From Tyzzerella sp. (GTDB lineage: Bacteria; Bacillota; Clostridia; Lachnospirales; Lachnospiraceae), in the NCBI GenBank assembly GCA_017465565.1, contig JAFTWA010000055.1, positions 1-64,000 of the forward strand: a DNA stretch of 64,000 nt. Direction: 5' to 3'. This document shows, piece by piece, positions 53,267 through 62,459 of this stretch. Under the pieces are notes generated by a model. It saw nothing but the letters and a program-made list of their open reading frames with translations. It had not been told where the DNA came from and did no database searches. The position numbers were made by a program, and so were the translations under genes. Position 1 is the stretch's first letter; every line of letters starts with the position of its first letter.

Positions 53267-54412
53267 ATGGGCGTAAATCGATTTGTATTAAACGGTATTT
53301 CTTATCATGGTCATGGTGCTATTAATGAAATTCCAGGCATCATTAAATCAAGAGGATTCCAGAAAGCATTTGTTGCTTCTGACCCAGATCTTGTAAAATT
53401 TGGCGTTACAGCTAAAGTTACAAATCTTCTCGAAGAAAATGGCATTGCTTATGAACTTTATACAGACATTAAGCCAAACCCAACAATCGAAAATGTACAA
53501 CACGGTGTAGATGCTTACAAAGCATGCGGAGCTGACTTTATGATTACTATTGGCGGCGGTTCTTCCATGGATACAGGAAAGGGTATTGGTATCATCGTAA
53601 ACAATCCAGAATATTATGATGTTCGCTCTCTGGAAGGAGTTGCTCCAACCAAAAATCGTACTGTATTTACTATCGCTGTTCCTACAACAGGTGGCACAGG
53701 TGCCGAATCTACAATCAATTACGTTATCACGGATGTTGAAAAGAAACGTAAATTTGTATGTGTAGACCCTAACGATATTCCAGACATCGCAGTTGTAGAC
53801 CCTGATATGATGTCTTCTATGCCAAAAGGACTTACTGCTTCTACAGGTATGGATGCTCTTACACATGCAATCGAAGGCTATACAACAGCCGCTGCATGGA
53901 CACTTTCTGATTGCTTGAACTTAGAAGCAATTAAACTTATTGCTAAGAACCTTCGCGCAGCAGTTGACAATGACCCTGATGGACGTGAAGGAATGGCTCT
54001 CGCTCAGTACGTGACAGCTATGGCATACTCTAACGTAGGTCTTGGAATTGCTCACTCTATGGCTCACACACTTGGTGCTGTATATGATACACCTCACGGT
54101 GTTGCATGTGCAATGATGCTTCCAATCGTTATGGATTTCAATAAAGAAAATACAGGCGAAAAGTACAAAGCAATTGCAGAGGCATTTGGTGTTGATACAA
54201 CTGGTATGGATCAAGATGCTTACAGAAAAGCAGCAATTGATGCAGTACAGCAGTTATCTGTTGATGTTGGAATTCCTACGAAACTGGAAAAACTTCGCGA
54301 AGAAGATCTTACTTTCCTTTGCGAATCGGCTGCAGCAGATGCTTGTGCACCAGGAAATCCAAAACCAGCCTCTCTTGAAGAGTTTGAGGCAATGTTCCGC
54401 AAATTAATGTAA
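53267..54412 (+). CDS. Iron-containing alcohol dehydrogenase
   Basis: 381 aa. NAD-binding GGGSSMDTGKG about 97-107, TTGGTGAEST about 138-147, and metal-ligand regions DALTHAIEGY, GIAHSMAHTLG and HGVACAMMLP, all typical of type III (FucO/AdhB-like) dehydrogenases. It would interconvert alcohols and aldehydes during fermentation. Codon use is strongly biased toward common codons, which with the strong promoter suggests high expression. Normal length. Confidence 0.93.
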   Translation: MGVNRFVLNGISYHGHGAINEIPGIIKSRGFQKAFVASDPDLVKFGVTAKVTNLLEENGIAYELYTDIKPNPTIENVQHGVDAYKACGADFMITIGGGSSMDTGKGIGIIVNNPEYYDVRSLEGVAPTKNRTVFTIAVPTTGGTGAESTINYVITDVEKKRKFVCVDPNDIPDIAVVDPDMMSSMPKGLTASTGMDALTHAIEGYTTAAAWTLSDCLNLEAIKLIAKNLRAAVDNDPDGREGMALAQYVTAMAYSNVGLGIAHSMAHTLGAVYDTPHGVACAMMLPIVMDFNKENTGEKYKAIAEAFGVDTTGMDQDAYRKAAIDAVQQLSVDVGIPTKLEKLREEDLTFLCESAAADACAPGNPKPASLEEFEAMFRKLM

Positions 54413-54488
54413 TCATACATATATAAAATATGAAGATGCGAAAAATTTTTGTTTCGCGTCACTTCTGGAAATTTAGAAAAAATTAGCG

Positions 54489-54534
54489 ATTGCAACCGTC
54501 AGTTGACAAATTGACGGTTGCAATTTCTTGTTTT
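54489..54534 (+). terminator. Terminator after the alcohol dehydrogenase gene
   Basis: Perfect 13-bp arms ATTGCAACCGTCA (54489-54501) and TGACGGTTGCAAT (54512-54524), then TTCTTGTTTTT. A smaller GCGAAA/TTTCGC hairpin lies just before it. Confidence 0.82.
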
Positions 54535-54590
54535 TACCACCCTAAAATGATATTTTAAATATAGAAAATACTTACGGGGTGACATGAAAT

Positions 54591-55568
54591 ATGATATTGG
54601 CGGATAAGATTATTCTATTAAGAAAGAAATGTGGATGGTCACAAGAAGAATTGGCAGAGAAATTGAACGTAACGAGACAGTCTGTTTCGAAATGGGAGGG
54701 AGCACAATCTGTTCCAGATTTGGATAAGATTTTAAAAATGAGCCAGATATTCGGAGTGACTACGGATTATCTTTTGAAGGATGATATAGAAGAAGGTACT
54801 GTGAAGGAGCAGAGCGTGAAAGCAGTGGAGGAACACAGCGAATCGCTTGGGGCTGCAGGCATCCACTATAATGTAATTGGTATCATTTTATGTATTTTAA
54901 TGCCGATTTTTTTGTTAATTAGTTATATCAGTTATTACAGAACAGATATTGCTTTCTGGCCAGGCGGAGCAACTTCCGTGTTTCTTGTAGTAATTGCCAT
55001 TGCGGTAATTCTCTTCGTTAGAGGAGGAGCGGGCGTGGAGCAGTATGCAAAAAGTGATGGGAGCCTTCGAAGAAGCAGAATCGCCTTCGAAATCATGACA
55101 ATAGGGCTGATGGCGGTACTCTTTGGAAGTTTGATATTTCTTTATGCGACTGCAACTTTTGAAACCTTGGATTTTCCAGAGGAATTTTACGGGGTTGAAG
55201 GTGCAGTTGAGACTATATATGAATTGCGGGTATATACAGATTCTCTGTCTGTAAAATGCGTTACGGTAAGCTTCTTAATCTATAAGCTTTGTAATATTGC
55301 AGCATTGTGCTTTTATGTGAGGGACAATGCAGCAATATCTATGAGGAAACTATTTTTATATAATGTAGGTACCATGGTGCTTATTATGGTGCCTGTGATT
55401 ATCATCGTTGTTTTTGGAATAAATGCCAGCGGTGGTTATTTTCCAAAGATAGAACAAGCATATTTCCAGACACTTGGAAGCTATATATGGAATGACGTGC
55501 TGGCGTTTATGCTGATTGATGCAGTGATTCTATTTATAAGATATTATCGGATAAAGCATTCAAAGTAA
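54591..55568 (+). CDS. XRE-family regulator with C-terminal membrane domain
   Basis: 325 aa. N-terminal HTH (about 5-62: LRKKCGWSQEELAEKLNVTRQSVSKWE), then a linker and about five TM helices (about 95-325). This membrane-tethered XRE form is common in clostridia and is usually autoregulated or linked to envelope stress. Start ATG 54591 follows GGGGTGAC. Ends in a clear terminator; no partner gene is nearby. Confidence 0.88.
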   Translation: MILADKIILLRKKCGWSQEELAEKLNVTRQSVSKWEGAQSVPDLDKILKMSQIFGVTTDYLLKDDIEEGTVKEQSVKAVEEHSESLGAAGIHYNVIGIILCILMPIFLLISYISYYRTDIAFWPGGATSVFLVVIAIAVILFVRGGAGVEQYAKSDGSLRRSRIAFEIMTIGLMAVLFGSLIFLYATATFETLDFPEEFYGVEGAVETIYELRVYTDSLSVKCVTVSFLIYKLCNIAALCFYVRDNAAISMRKLFLYNVGTMVLIMVPVIIIVVFGINASGGYFPKIEQAYFQTLGSYIWNDVLAFMLIDAVILFIRYYRIKHSK

Positions 55569-55591
55569 AAAACCACCTTGGGTGGTTTTTT
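55567..55591 (+). terminator. Terminator of the XRE membrane regulator
   Basis: AAAAAACCACC (55567-55577) pairs with GGTGGTTTTTT (55581-55591) around a 3-nt loop; the T run is part of the 3' arm. Confidence 0.85.
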
Positions 55592-55677
55592 GTGTTCTGA
55601 TAAGTAAAAGCGCGACATGCAATTAATATCTTTCTTTTCATTTTTTAAAATAACATGTTGCATATTACCTATATACG

Positions 55678-55823
55678 AATTCTGTGAATATTTTCAAATT
55701 CCGTATCGTACAGTTACGGAATGGGAAAGAGATAATAGACATGCTCCTGAGTATGTGCTTCGTTTATTGGAGTATTATATTCGGATGGAAAATATTAAAA
55801 ACCTCATATCAGAGTCTGCATAA
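55678..55823 (+). pseudogene. C-terminal fragment of a small HTH protein
   Basis: The frame gives EFCEYFQIPYRTVTEWERDN and APEYVLRLLEYYIR, the recognition-helix half of HTH proteins of the kind FGIPxxTVxxWExGxRxPPEYV. The N-terminal helices are absent; the sequence 5' of 55678 in this frame does not look like protein. A leftover of a lost regulator or antitoxin. Confidence 0.6.
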
Positions 55824-55843
55824 AAACTTTGATATGAGGTTTT
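55798..55843. terminator. Bidirectional terminator
   Basis: Perfect 14-bp arms AAAACCTCATATCA (55798-55811) and TGATATGAGGTTTT (55830-55843). It lies 3 bp from the stop of the symporter gene on the minus strand. Confidence 0.82.
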
Positions 55844-55845
55844 CT

Positions 55846-57255
55846 CTACTTATTCGCTTTTACTTCAGCAAAGTATTCTTTTGAAAGTTTAATTACAATA
55901 GGACTTAAAAGCGCCAGTGCAATCAGGTTTGGAATTGCCATCAGCCCGTTTAAGGTATCTGCGATTGCCCAGGCAAGTGAGAGCTCAACAGTACCTGCGA
56001 TACATGCAAACAGGCAGAAGATAACCTGATAAATCTTAGATACTCTGTATCCAAAAAGATATTCCACGCAGCGGCTTCCATAAAGTGCCCATGTAAGTAC
56101 AGTGGATAAAGCAAAAAGTGTGAGACAGACTGCTACTGCGATTCCAGGAATTCCACCACCAAAAACAGATTCAAATCCCATAATTGTGAGGTTTGCCCCG
56201 ATATCATTACCGTACTCAATATTTTCTAAACCAACACCAAGTAGAACAACGAGTGCTGTCATAGTACAAACAACAATCGTATCCATGAAAACTTCAAAAA
56301 CACCATAGATACCTTGTTTTACAGGATGGTCAACATCTGCTGCGGCATGAGCGATTGGAGCAGAACCAAGACCAGCCTCGTTTGAGAAAATACCACGGCC
56401 TACCCCTTTTGTGAGTGCTGTTTTAATTCCAACACCTGCGAGACCACCAGCTACAGAAGATGGATTAAATGCTCCCTTAATGATTGCTGAAAATGCTTCA
56501 GGAACAGCAGAGATATTTACCATAATTACGGTAAGAGCAGCAACGATGTAAATAAGCGCCATAACAGGAACCAATAATGCACATACATCAGCCAGACGTT
56601 GAATGCCTCCAATGAGAACAATTGCGCAGATGAGTGCACAAATGATTGCAACTACCCAGGCGATGATTGTCTGCTGTGACTCTGTAGTAGGAATAAATCC
56701 TGCAATAGCAGTATTAATTGTTCCCGCAATTGTATTAATCTGAGTCATATTACCAATACCGAATGCTGCTAAAGCGCCGAAGACAGCAAACACGCTAGCC
56801 AGCCATCTCCAATTCTTTCCAAGTCCGTTTGTAATATAGTACATAGGACCGCCTACCCAGTCCCCCTCTTTGTTACGTTCGCGATATTTTAATGCTAATG
56901 TTACCTCAGAGAATTTCGTGCACATTCCAAGGAGAGCAGAAACCCACATCCAGAAAACCGCACCTGGACCACCAATGGCGATTGCGCCAGATACACCGGC
57001 AATGTTGCCTGTACCGATAGATGCTGCAAGCGCAGTGCACATGGCCTTAAATGGTGAGACTGCTCCTTCTTTTTTTTCTGATTTTTCGAATGCTTTGCCA
57101 AGGGTATTCTTCATGATATGTACAAAATGGCGGAATTGCGGAAAACCACAGCGAATGCTTAAATAGATTCCTACCCCCATAATCAGTACCATCATAGGAA
57201 GTCCCCAGACAAATCCATTGATTGTCGAATTAATATCAGTGATTAACTTTACCAT
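55846..57255 (-). CDS. Alanine/glycine:cation symporter (AgcS/AlsT family)
   Basis: 469 aa with about ten TM helices. Family signatures: AALAASIGTGNIAGVSGAIAIG-type loop near 75-95, the FSEVTLALKYRE segment, RGIFSNEAGLGSAPIAHA around 295-312 and ALYGSRCVEYLFG. It imports alanine or glycine with sodium or protons. Monocistronic on the minus strand; ribosome binding site GAGGAAAAA. Normal length. Confidence 0.94.
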   Translation of the reverse strand: MVKLITDINSTINGFVWGLPMMVLIMGVGIYLSIRCGFPQFRHFVHIMKNTLGKAFEKSEKKEGAVSPFKAMCTALAASIGTGNIAGVSGAIAIGGPGAVFWMWVSALLGMCTKFSEVTLALKYRERNKEGDWVGGPMYYITNGLGKNWRWLASVFAVFGALAAFGIGNMTQINTIAGTINTAIAGFIPTTESQQTIIAWVVAIICALICAIVLIGGIQRLADVCALLVPVMALIYIVAALTVIMVNISAVPEAFSAIIKGAFNPSSVAGGLAGVGIKTALTKGVGRGIFSNEAGLGSAPIAHAAADVDHPVKQGIYGVFEVFMDTIVVCTMTALVVLLGVGLENIEYGNDIGANLTIMGFESVFGGGIPGIAVAVCLTLFALSTVLTWALYGSRCVEYLFGYRVSKIYQVIFCLFACIAGTVELSLAWAIADTLNGLMAIPNLIALALLSPIVIKLSKEYFAEVKANK

Positions 57256-57517
57256 AATTTTTCCTCCAGATAAAAATAAAAGAATAGGTTCATTGTAAAG
57301 GTTTTGCGAGAAAATTGCAACAATTTTCTTTAATAAATTAGTGTGTTAGCAAACTAAAGTATCGTGTCTTAAAGAAGTTACCAGAAATAGGAAGGGTCAT
57401 AGCGGTTGACATCCATATATGTGTATGATACTCTTTGTCGCGTGTGGTTAGAAGTATCTAACTCTGAGTTGAGATTAATATTTCTACACCGACATTAATA
57501 CTAGAAAGGAAGATTCT

Positions 57518-58141
57518 ATGGCGTATATATGGATTAATCCGGTAACAGCTGGTATGTATGAACCTGAAGTACTGAACGCATTTCTTCATCATAATGGTTA
57601 TAAACGTATGGAGGCGTCCGGCGATTGGCTTACGATAGTAAAAGAAAAATATCGATTAGCTGCTCAGCAGGCACCGAATGCAGTTATGGATGTGAGATGT
57701 CCAAAAATAAAAGAGGTGTTGAATGAAGTGGACATTGTTTCCGACACTACCATTCCTAACATAAATCCTATTCTTATCCACTGTGGAATAGAAGTCAGTG
57801 AGCGGGAAGATTTGCAGGGAGAAGAAAAAATTATTACAACTCCTTGTCAGGCGCTTGCTGACATGGGAAATGCACTGGGGCTTAAAGACACTCAATTTGT
57901 GCCGTGGAATCAGTTTCTCAAAATAATTGGCGACAGGCCTAAAGGCTCTCTGCCGAAAGCAAGTCCGATTCCGCCAGGGTTCTTTGATGAATTGGGATTA
58001 AAAACAGTTTCCATCACGGGAGAAGAAGAAATACGAAATTATTTCGAAAATGATGTACCTGATGGGGTGCAGCTTGTCGAAATGCTATTTTGTAAAGAAG
58101 GATGTCATAACGGTGATGGCATAAGGGCGTGTGAATCATGA
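57518..58141 (+). CDS. [FeFe]-hydrogenase-like Fe-S domain protein leading an ABC operon
   Basis: 207 aa, no signal peptide. Cysteines C61, C89, C110, C192, C196 and C205. ITTPCQALADMG resembles the hydrogenase ITPCxAKK segment and VEMLFCKEGCHNGDG resembles the L3 motif (MxCPGGCxxGGG), so it looks like a reduced C-terminal H-cluster-type domain. It lacks the ferredoxin domains of true hydrogenases, and the L3 prolines and glycines are altered, so hydrogenase activity is doubtful. Start ATG 57518 follows AAAGGAAG. Overlaps the ABC permease gene by 4 bp (ATGA). Confidence 0.62.
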   Translation: MAYIWINPVTAGMYEPEVLNAFLHHNGYKRMEASGDWLTIVKEKYRLAAQQAPNAVMDVRCPKIKEVLNEVDIVSDTTIPNINPILIHCGIEVSEREDLQGEEKIITTPCQALADMGNALGLKDTQFVPWNQFLKIIGDRPKGSLPKASPIPPGFFDELGLKTVSITGEEEIRNYFENDVPDGVQLVEMLFCKEGCHNGDGIRACES

Positions 58142-58905
58142 AGAAAACCATAGGCAGACTATGCCCTATCATCGGCATCTTAATCATCCTATGTGGGTGG
58201 TCTCTGGTGTGTAAACTTGGAATTTTCAGCCCTTATGTGTTGCCGACTCCTGAAAAGGTGTTTAACAGCTCCCAGAAAATGTTGCAATCCGGTGAGATTT
58301 TTGTGGACATCGCGATTAGTTTTGGCCGTGTGCTGAAAGGGTTTTTAATCGCTTTTGTGTTGGCTTTCTCTTTGGGAATGTCTAGAGTTCTTTTGCCTGT
58401 TGCTGAAAAATATTATGAGTATATTTTGCAGTTCTTTAGAAATGTGCCTCCGCTCAGCATGATACCGCTGCTTATTTTGTGGTGTGGCATCGGTGAAACG
58501 ACAAAGACCGTTATTATAGTGCTGGCATCCTTTTTCCCGATGTATCTGAATATCGTAAAAGGCTTTACTGGTTGTGATAAACGCCTGTTGGAAGTAGGGG
58601 ATACCTTTAACTATACCAGACTTGAAAAATTCAAGTCTATTGTCCTTCCGGCGGCTCTGCCGGATATTCTGGTTGGTATGCGCATCGGCATGGGGTATAG
58701 CTGGAGAGCGATTATCGGTGCTGAGATGGTGGCGGCATCCACAGGACTCGGGCATATGATTCTATTTGCACAGCAAATGTCCCGTACGGATAAGGTTATA
58801 GTAGGGATTTTCGTCATTGGTATTGTCGGGCTTGTGACCGATAAAATTTTCGGAATTGTCATCAAAAAATTATTTAAAGGAACTGGTGAAAATGGCTGGA
58901 ATTAA
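58138..58905 (+). CDS. ABC transporter permease (NitT/TauT type)
   Basis: 255 aa with six TM helices and the BPD_transp_1 EAA loop (VLPAALPDILVGMRIGMGYSWRAIIGAEM, about residues 170-200). SsuC/TauC-like permeases import sulfonates, nitrate, thiamine precursors or similar small anions or heterocycles. Start ATGA overlaps the previous stop and its 3' end overlaps the ATPase gene by 14 bp. Confidence 0.92.
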   Translation: MKKTIGRLCPIIGILIILCGWSLVCKLGIFSPYVLPTPEKVFNSSQKMLQSGEIFVDIAISFGRVLKGFLIAFVLAFSLGMSRVLLPVAEKYYEYILQFFRNVPPLSMIPLLILWCGIGETTKTVIIVLASFFPMYLNIVKGFTGCDKRLLEVGDTFNYTRLEKFKSIVLPAALPDILVGMRIGMGYSWRAIIGAEMVAASTGLGHMILFAQQMSRTDKVIVGIFVIGIVGLVTDKIFGIVIKKLFKGTGENGWN

Positions 58906-59584
58906 ACTCAAAAACATACAAAAATCATATATGGTAGGGGAACGGGAAATCAACGTTTTGAAGGGTATTAATCTGTGGATTCCAGAGGATAGCATTACAG
59001 TGATTCTCGGCAGAAGTGGCTGCGGAAAGACCACACTTTTGAGATTAGTAGGTGGTTTGGAGGAGCCGGATGCAGGCGGGATTGCATTTGATGTGGCGCA
59101 CAAAACGGCGTTTGTTTTTCAAGAGTCACGCCTGATGCCCTGGCTGAATGTCTGGGATAATGTGAAATTCGGTTTGAAGAAGCAGGAATGTGACGATAAG
59201 GCTATCCAAAGTATTATTGATGTTGTTGGATTAAATGGTTTTGAAAAAGCATATCCAAATCAGCTTTCCGGTGGCATGCAGCAGAGGGTGGCAATTGCCA
59301 GGGCGATGGCTATTCATCCTTCTTTCATCATGATGGACGAGCCTTTTGCTGCTCTGGACTATTTTACCCGTGCTCAGATGCAGAAGGAACTGATTCGGCT
59401 GCAGCGTGACTGTGGCGTGAGCATTCTTTTTGTCACCCACAGCATTGATGAAGCGTTACTTCTCGGACACAAGATAGTCGTGATTGAAAATGGTCAGATT
59501 AAATCGGAATTTGTGGTTGAAGAAAATAACGAAGAACAAAGTCTTATACTAAAGAAAAATATCATTGAACAACTAGATTTATAA
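58892..59584 (+). CDS. ABC transporter ATP-binding protein (NitT/TauT type)
   Basis: 230 aa from ATG 58892, the first ATG with a site (ACTGGTGA, coupled to the permease end). Walker A GRSGCGKTT about 39-47, Q-loop FQESRLMPW, signature LSGGMQQR, Walker B FIMMDEPFAALD and the switch His in VTHSIDEAL. It powers the adjacent permease. SsuB/TauB-like length. Confidence 0.94.
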   Translation: MAGIKLKNIQKSYMVGEREINVLKGINLWIPEDSITVILGRSGCGKTTLLRLVGGLEEPDAGGIAFDVAHKTAFVFQESRLMPWLNVWDNVKFGLKKQECDDKAIQSIIDVVGLNGFEKAYPNQLSGGMQQRVAIARAMAIHPSFIMMDEPFAALDYFTRAQMQKELIRLQRDCGVSILFVTHSIDEALLLGHKIVVIENGQIKSEFVVEENNEEQSLILKKNIIEQLDL

Positions 59585-59610
59585 AAAATATTTTTATTTA
59601 GGAGATTAGT

Positions 59611-60561
59611 ATGAAAAAGAAAATTTTTAGCTTGATAATGGCAGCGTTTATGACTGTGGCGAGTTTGACAGGATGTGGCGGTTCGGGGGCAGAAGGGCTT
59701 CCAGAGAAGCTTACATTTACTTATGTAACAGCACCGCTTAATGTTCCAACGATTATTGAAAAAGAAAAAGGCATTTTTGCAAGTACATTTGAAGATATGG
59801 GCATCGATGTAGAGTATGCAGAACTGACATCGGGTGCTGATCAGACACAGGCACTGGCATCTGGTGATGTGCAGGTGCTCTATGCCGTGGGTGCTTCGTC
59901 TGTAATTCTTTCAGCAGCAAATGATGCAGATATCAAAGTGTTAAATATGTACAGTCGTTCTCCGAAGGCTTTCTGTATGTATTCTCAGGATTCAAGCATT
60001 GCTTCTCCAGAAGATTTGCGGGGAAAAACAATTGCCGGTCCAGCAGGCACAAATTTGCATGAACTCTTGGTTTCTTACCTCGCAACAGCAGATATGACTA
60101 TCGAAGATGTGAATTACGTAAACATGTCTATTCCTGAAGCAAAAGCGGCTTTGGATGGAGGTAGTCTTGATGTCGCTTTACTCGCAGGTGCAACCGCATA
60201 TCAGGCAAAGCAACAAGGGTACCATATGATTACTGACGGAGAAGGTCTGATTGATGCAATTATTGCGGTGGCGGTTACGGACGACTTCTATAACAAATAT
60301 CCTGAAGTCATTGAGAAACTGACACAGGCACAGGAGAAAATAGCAGAATTTATTAGGGAAAATGAAGCGGAAGCACTGGAAATCGCGGCAACTGCCCTTG
60401 ACCTTGAAGCAACTGCTGTGGAAGAAATGTATGAATACTACAATTTCTCCACAGAAATCACAGAGGAAGATAAACAGGGCTTCCAGAGAACAGCCGATTT
60501 TATGTTTGAATCAGGTATGATTGAGAATGAACTGGACGTTGAGAAGTTGTTTTACAACTAG
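59611..60561 (+). CDS. ABC transporter substrate-binding lipoprotein (NMT1/TauA-like)
   Basis: 316 aa with lipobox ASLTGC about 21. Periplasmic-binding fold II of the NMT1/SsuA kind: LTFTYVTAPLNVPTIIEKEKGIF, QTQALASGDVQVLYAVGAS and LRGKTIAGPAGTNLHELLV. Completes the operon Fe-S protein, permease, ATPase, binding protein. The ligand is not determinable; sulfonates, thiamine precursors and similar are all known for this family. Confidence 0.92.
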   Translation: MKKKIFSLIMAAFMTVASLTGCGGSGAEGLPEKLTFTYVTAPLNVPTIIEKEKGIFASTFEDMGIDVEYAELTSGADQTQALASGDVQVLYAVGASSVILSAANDADIKVLNMYSRSPKAFCMYSQDSSIASPEDLRGKTIAGPAGTNLHELLVSYLATADMTIEDVNYVNMSIPEAKAALDGGSLDVALLAGATAYQAKQQGYHMITDGEGLIDAIIAVAVTDDFYNKYPEVIEKLTQAQEKIAEFIRENEAEALEIAATALDLEATAVEEMYEYYNFSTEITEEDKQGFQRTADFMFESGMIENELDVEKLFYN

Positions 60562-60636
60562 GAATCAAAAATAAAGAATAAATTATTGCCATCCGAGGAA
60601 GAATAAGGAATATCTTTTTGTTTGAGGTGAAGAGAT

Positions 60637-61476
60637 ATGAGAGATTCTTTCTACGGGTGGTATTTTAAATGCCAGACTGCCGCGCAGACTCTGGCGGTAA
60701 TACCAGCCGTTCATCAGACAGGGCAAAGCCGTACCTGTTCTATCCAGATTATTACGGACAATGATGCATGGACAGTTACGTTTCCAGGCAATGTATTCTG
60801 CCGAGTAGGAAAAACTATTTATATAGAAGAGAATTATTTTGGTGAGGATGGCATACGATTAGACGTGCATACACCGGAGTTAAATATAGAAGGGAAATTG
60901 GATTTTGGACCGCTTTCAGCTTTGAAATACGATATCATGGGTCCATTTGCTTTTGTGCCGTTTATGGAATGCCGCCACAGTGTGTGGAGTATGCGGCATA
61001 CTGTGAATGGAGCTGTACGGATTAATGGAAAAAACTATTTTTTTCAGAATGCGTGGGGCTACTGGGAAGGAGACCGCGGGAAATCGTTTCCAAAAGAATA
61101 TGTATGGACACAGTGCTGTTTTCCAAATGGGTCACTTATGCTGTCTGTGGCAGATATTCCGATTGCAGGTACTCATTTTACTGGCATCATAGGCATTGTG
61201 CTATGGGAGGGGAGAGCGTACAGACTAGCTACCTATTTAGGAGCTAAGGTAGTCAAGAATCAGAATGGGGAACTTCGGATTGTTCAAGGGAAACTGGAAT
61301 TGGAGGCTAGGTTGCTGGAATCGGCTGGACATCCACTTAAGGCTCCGACAAAGGGGGATATGGTGAGAACGGTTCATGAAAGTGCGGCATGTCGTGCTTA
61401 CTATCGGTTTCGGAAAAATGGTAACACGCTCTTTGATTTTGAAACAGAGCAGGCCTCTTTCGAATATGAATATTAA
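60637..61476 (+). CDS. Tocopherol cyclase-like protein
   Basis: 279 aa, soluble, beta-rich. Carries the family hallmark WGYWEGDRGKSFPKEYVWTQ (about 140-160) and an N-terminal DSFYGWYFKCQ. Bacterial relatives of plant VTE1 are widespread in anaerobic Firmicutes that make no tocopherol, so the true substrate is unknown. It follows the ABC operon by 75 bp in the same direction and may belong to it. Ribosome binding site is TTTGAGGTGA. Confidence 0.85.
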   Translation: MRDSFYGWYFKCQTAAQTLAVIPAVHQTGQSRTCSIQIITDNDAWTVTFPGNVFCRVGKTIYIEENYFGEDGIRLDVHTPELNIEGKLDFGPLSALKYDIMGPFAFVPFMECRHSVWSMRHTVNGAVRINGKNYFFQNAWGYWEGDRGKSFPKEYVWTQCCFPNGSLMLSVADIPIAGTHFTGIIGIVLWEGRAYRLATYLGAKVVKNQNGELRIVQGKLELEARLLESAGHPLKAPTKGDMVRTVHESAACRAYYRFRKNGNTLFDFETEQASFEYEY

Positions 61477-61520
61477 ATTTTGATAAAAACTCTTTTTATC
61501 ACTAAAAATACAGAGAAATG

Positions 61521-61529
61521 TGTTATAAT
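61521..61529 (+). promoter_or_regulatory. Extended -10 promoter before degV
   Basis: TGTTATAAT contains the TGn extension (61521-61523) and TATAAT (61524-61529). No good -35 lies 17 bp upstream, as is usual for extended -10 promoters. Confidence 0.6.
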
Positions 61530-61583
61530 GTTTAAACGGATTTTAATATATTGATATTTTACTGTGGAAAAAGAGGTAATAAT

Positions 61584-62459
61584 ATGAAAAAAGTCGGAGT
61601 GATTACAGATAGTCATGGTGGAATTTCACTGGAAGAAGCTGCTAGGTTAGGAGTTAAGGTACTTCCGATGCCGTTTTATTTTGGCGATGAATGTTACTAT
61701 GAGGGAGTTTCGATAACCAGAGAAGAATTCTTTGAAAGATTAAATGCAGGAGAAACTGTGTCAACTTCACAGCCATCGCCAGAAGAGGTTATGAATATCT
61801 GGCGTGAAGGTCTCAAGGAGTTTGAAGAAATATTATATATGACAATTAGCAGCGGTCTTAGTGGCGCTTGTAATACAGCGATGATGCTTGCCCAGGACGA
61901 TGAATTTGAGGGGAAAGTGTTTGTAGTGGATAACGGACGAATCGCTACACCAATGCACCGTTCTATACTAGATGCTTTGGAGTTAATCGAAGAAGGCTAC
62001 GGCGCGGAAGAGATTAAAGGAATTCTCGAAGCCGCGAAGGACAAGATGTCGATTTATATTGCGGTGGAAACATTGGAATATCTGAAAAAGGGTGGTCGTA
62101 TCACACCAGCCACAGCAGCAGTTGGTACACTCCTTAATATCAAACCGATTTTATCGCTGAACGTAGGAGTCCTTGACAACTACGAAAAGTGTCGTGGGAT
62201 GAAGAAGGCAAAGAGAGAAATGCTTGCAGCAATGAAGCGGGATCTTGAAACTACTTTCCGCGAGTATTACGAAAATGGTGAAGTTTATTTGATGGCAGCT
62301 ACCAGTGCTGATGAGGCAACAACAAATGCATGGGTGGAAGAGATAAAAGAACATTTCTCAGGAATGGAGGTTCTTTGTGACCCGCTGTCACTTGGAATTT
62401 CATGTCATACTGGAGAAGGGGCGCTTGGCATAGGTTGTTCGTGCAAGCCAAAAAGATAA
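61584..62459 (+). CDS. DegV family fatty-acid-binding protein
   Basis: 291 aa from ATG 61584 (AAAGAGGTAA upstream; the frame 5' of it has no site). Motifs VGVITDSHGGIS at the N-terminus, TSQPSPEEV, ISSGLSGACNTA and LEYLKKGGRITPATAAVGTLLNIKPIL in two parts are diagnostic. DegV/FakB proteins bind fatty acids and hand them to the FakA kinase. The stop overlaps the next gene's ATG (TAATG). Confidence 0.93.
   Translation: MKKVGVITDSHGGISLEEAARLGVKVLPMPFYFGDECYYEGVSITREEFFERLNAGETVSTSQPSPEEVMNIWREGLKEFEEILYMTISSGLSGACNTAMMLAQDDEFEGKVFVVDNGRIATPMHRSILDALELIEEGYGAEEIKGILEAAKDKMSIYIAVETLEYLKKGGRITPATAAVGTLLNIKPILSLNVGVLDNYEKCRGMKKAKREMLAAMKRDLETTFREYYENGEVYLMAATSADEATTNAWVEEIKEHFSGMEVLCDPLSLGISCHTGEGALGIGCSCKPKR

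Noticed and set aside
53348-53866. 172-aa minus-strand frame opposite the alcohol dehydrogenase gene
   Set aside because: High Cys/Ile/Phe composition is typical of antisense of a codon-biased gene; no ribosome binding site.
57360-57517. Possible riboswitch upstream of the Fe-S/ABC operon
   Set aside because: I looked for TPP, SAM, cobalamin and FMN core motifs and found none; only weak promoter-like TTGACA at about 57403 is visible.
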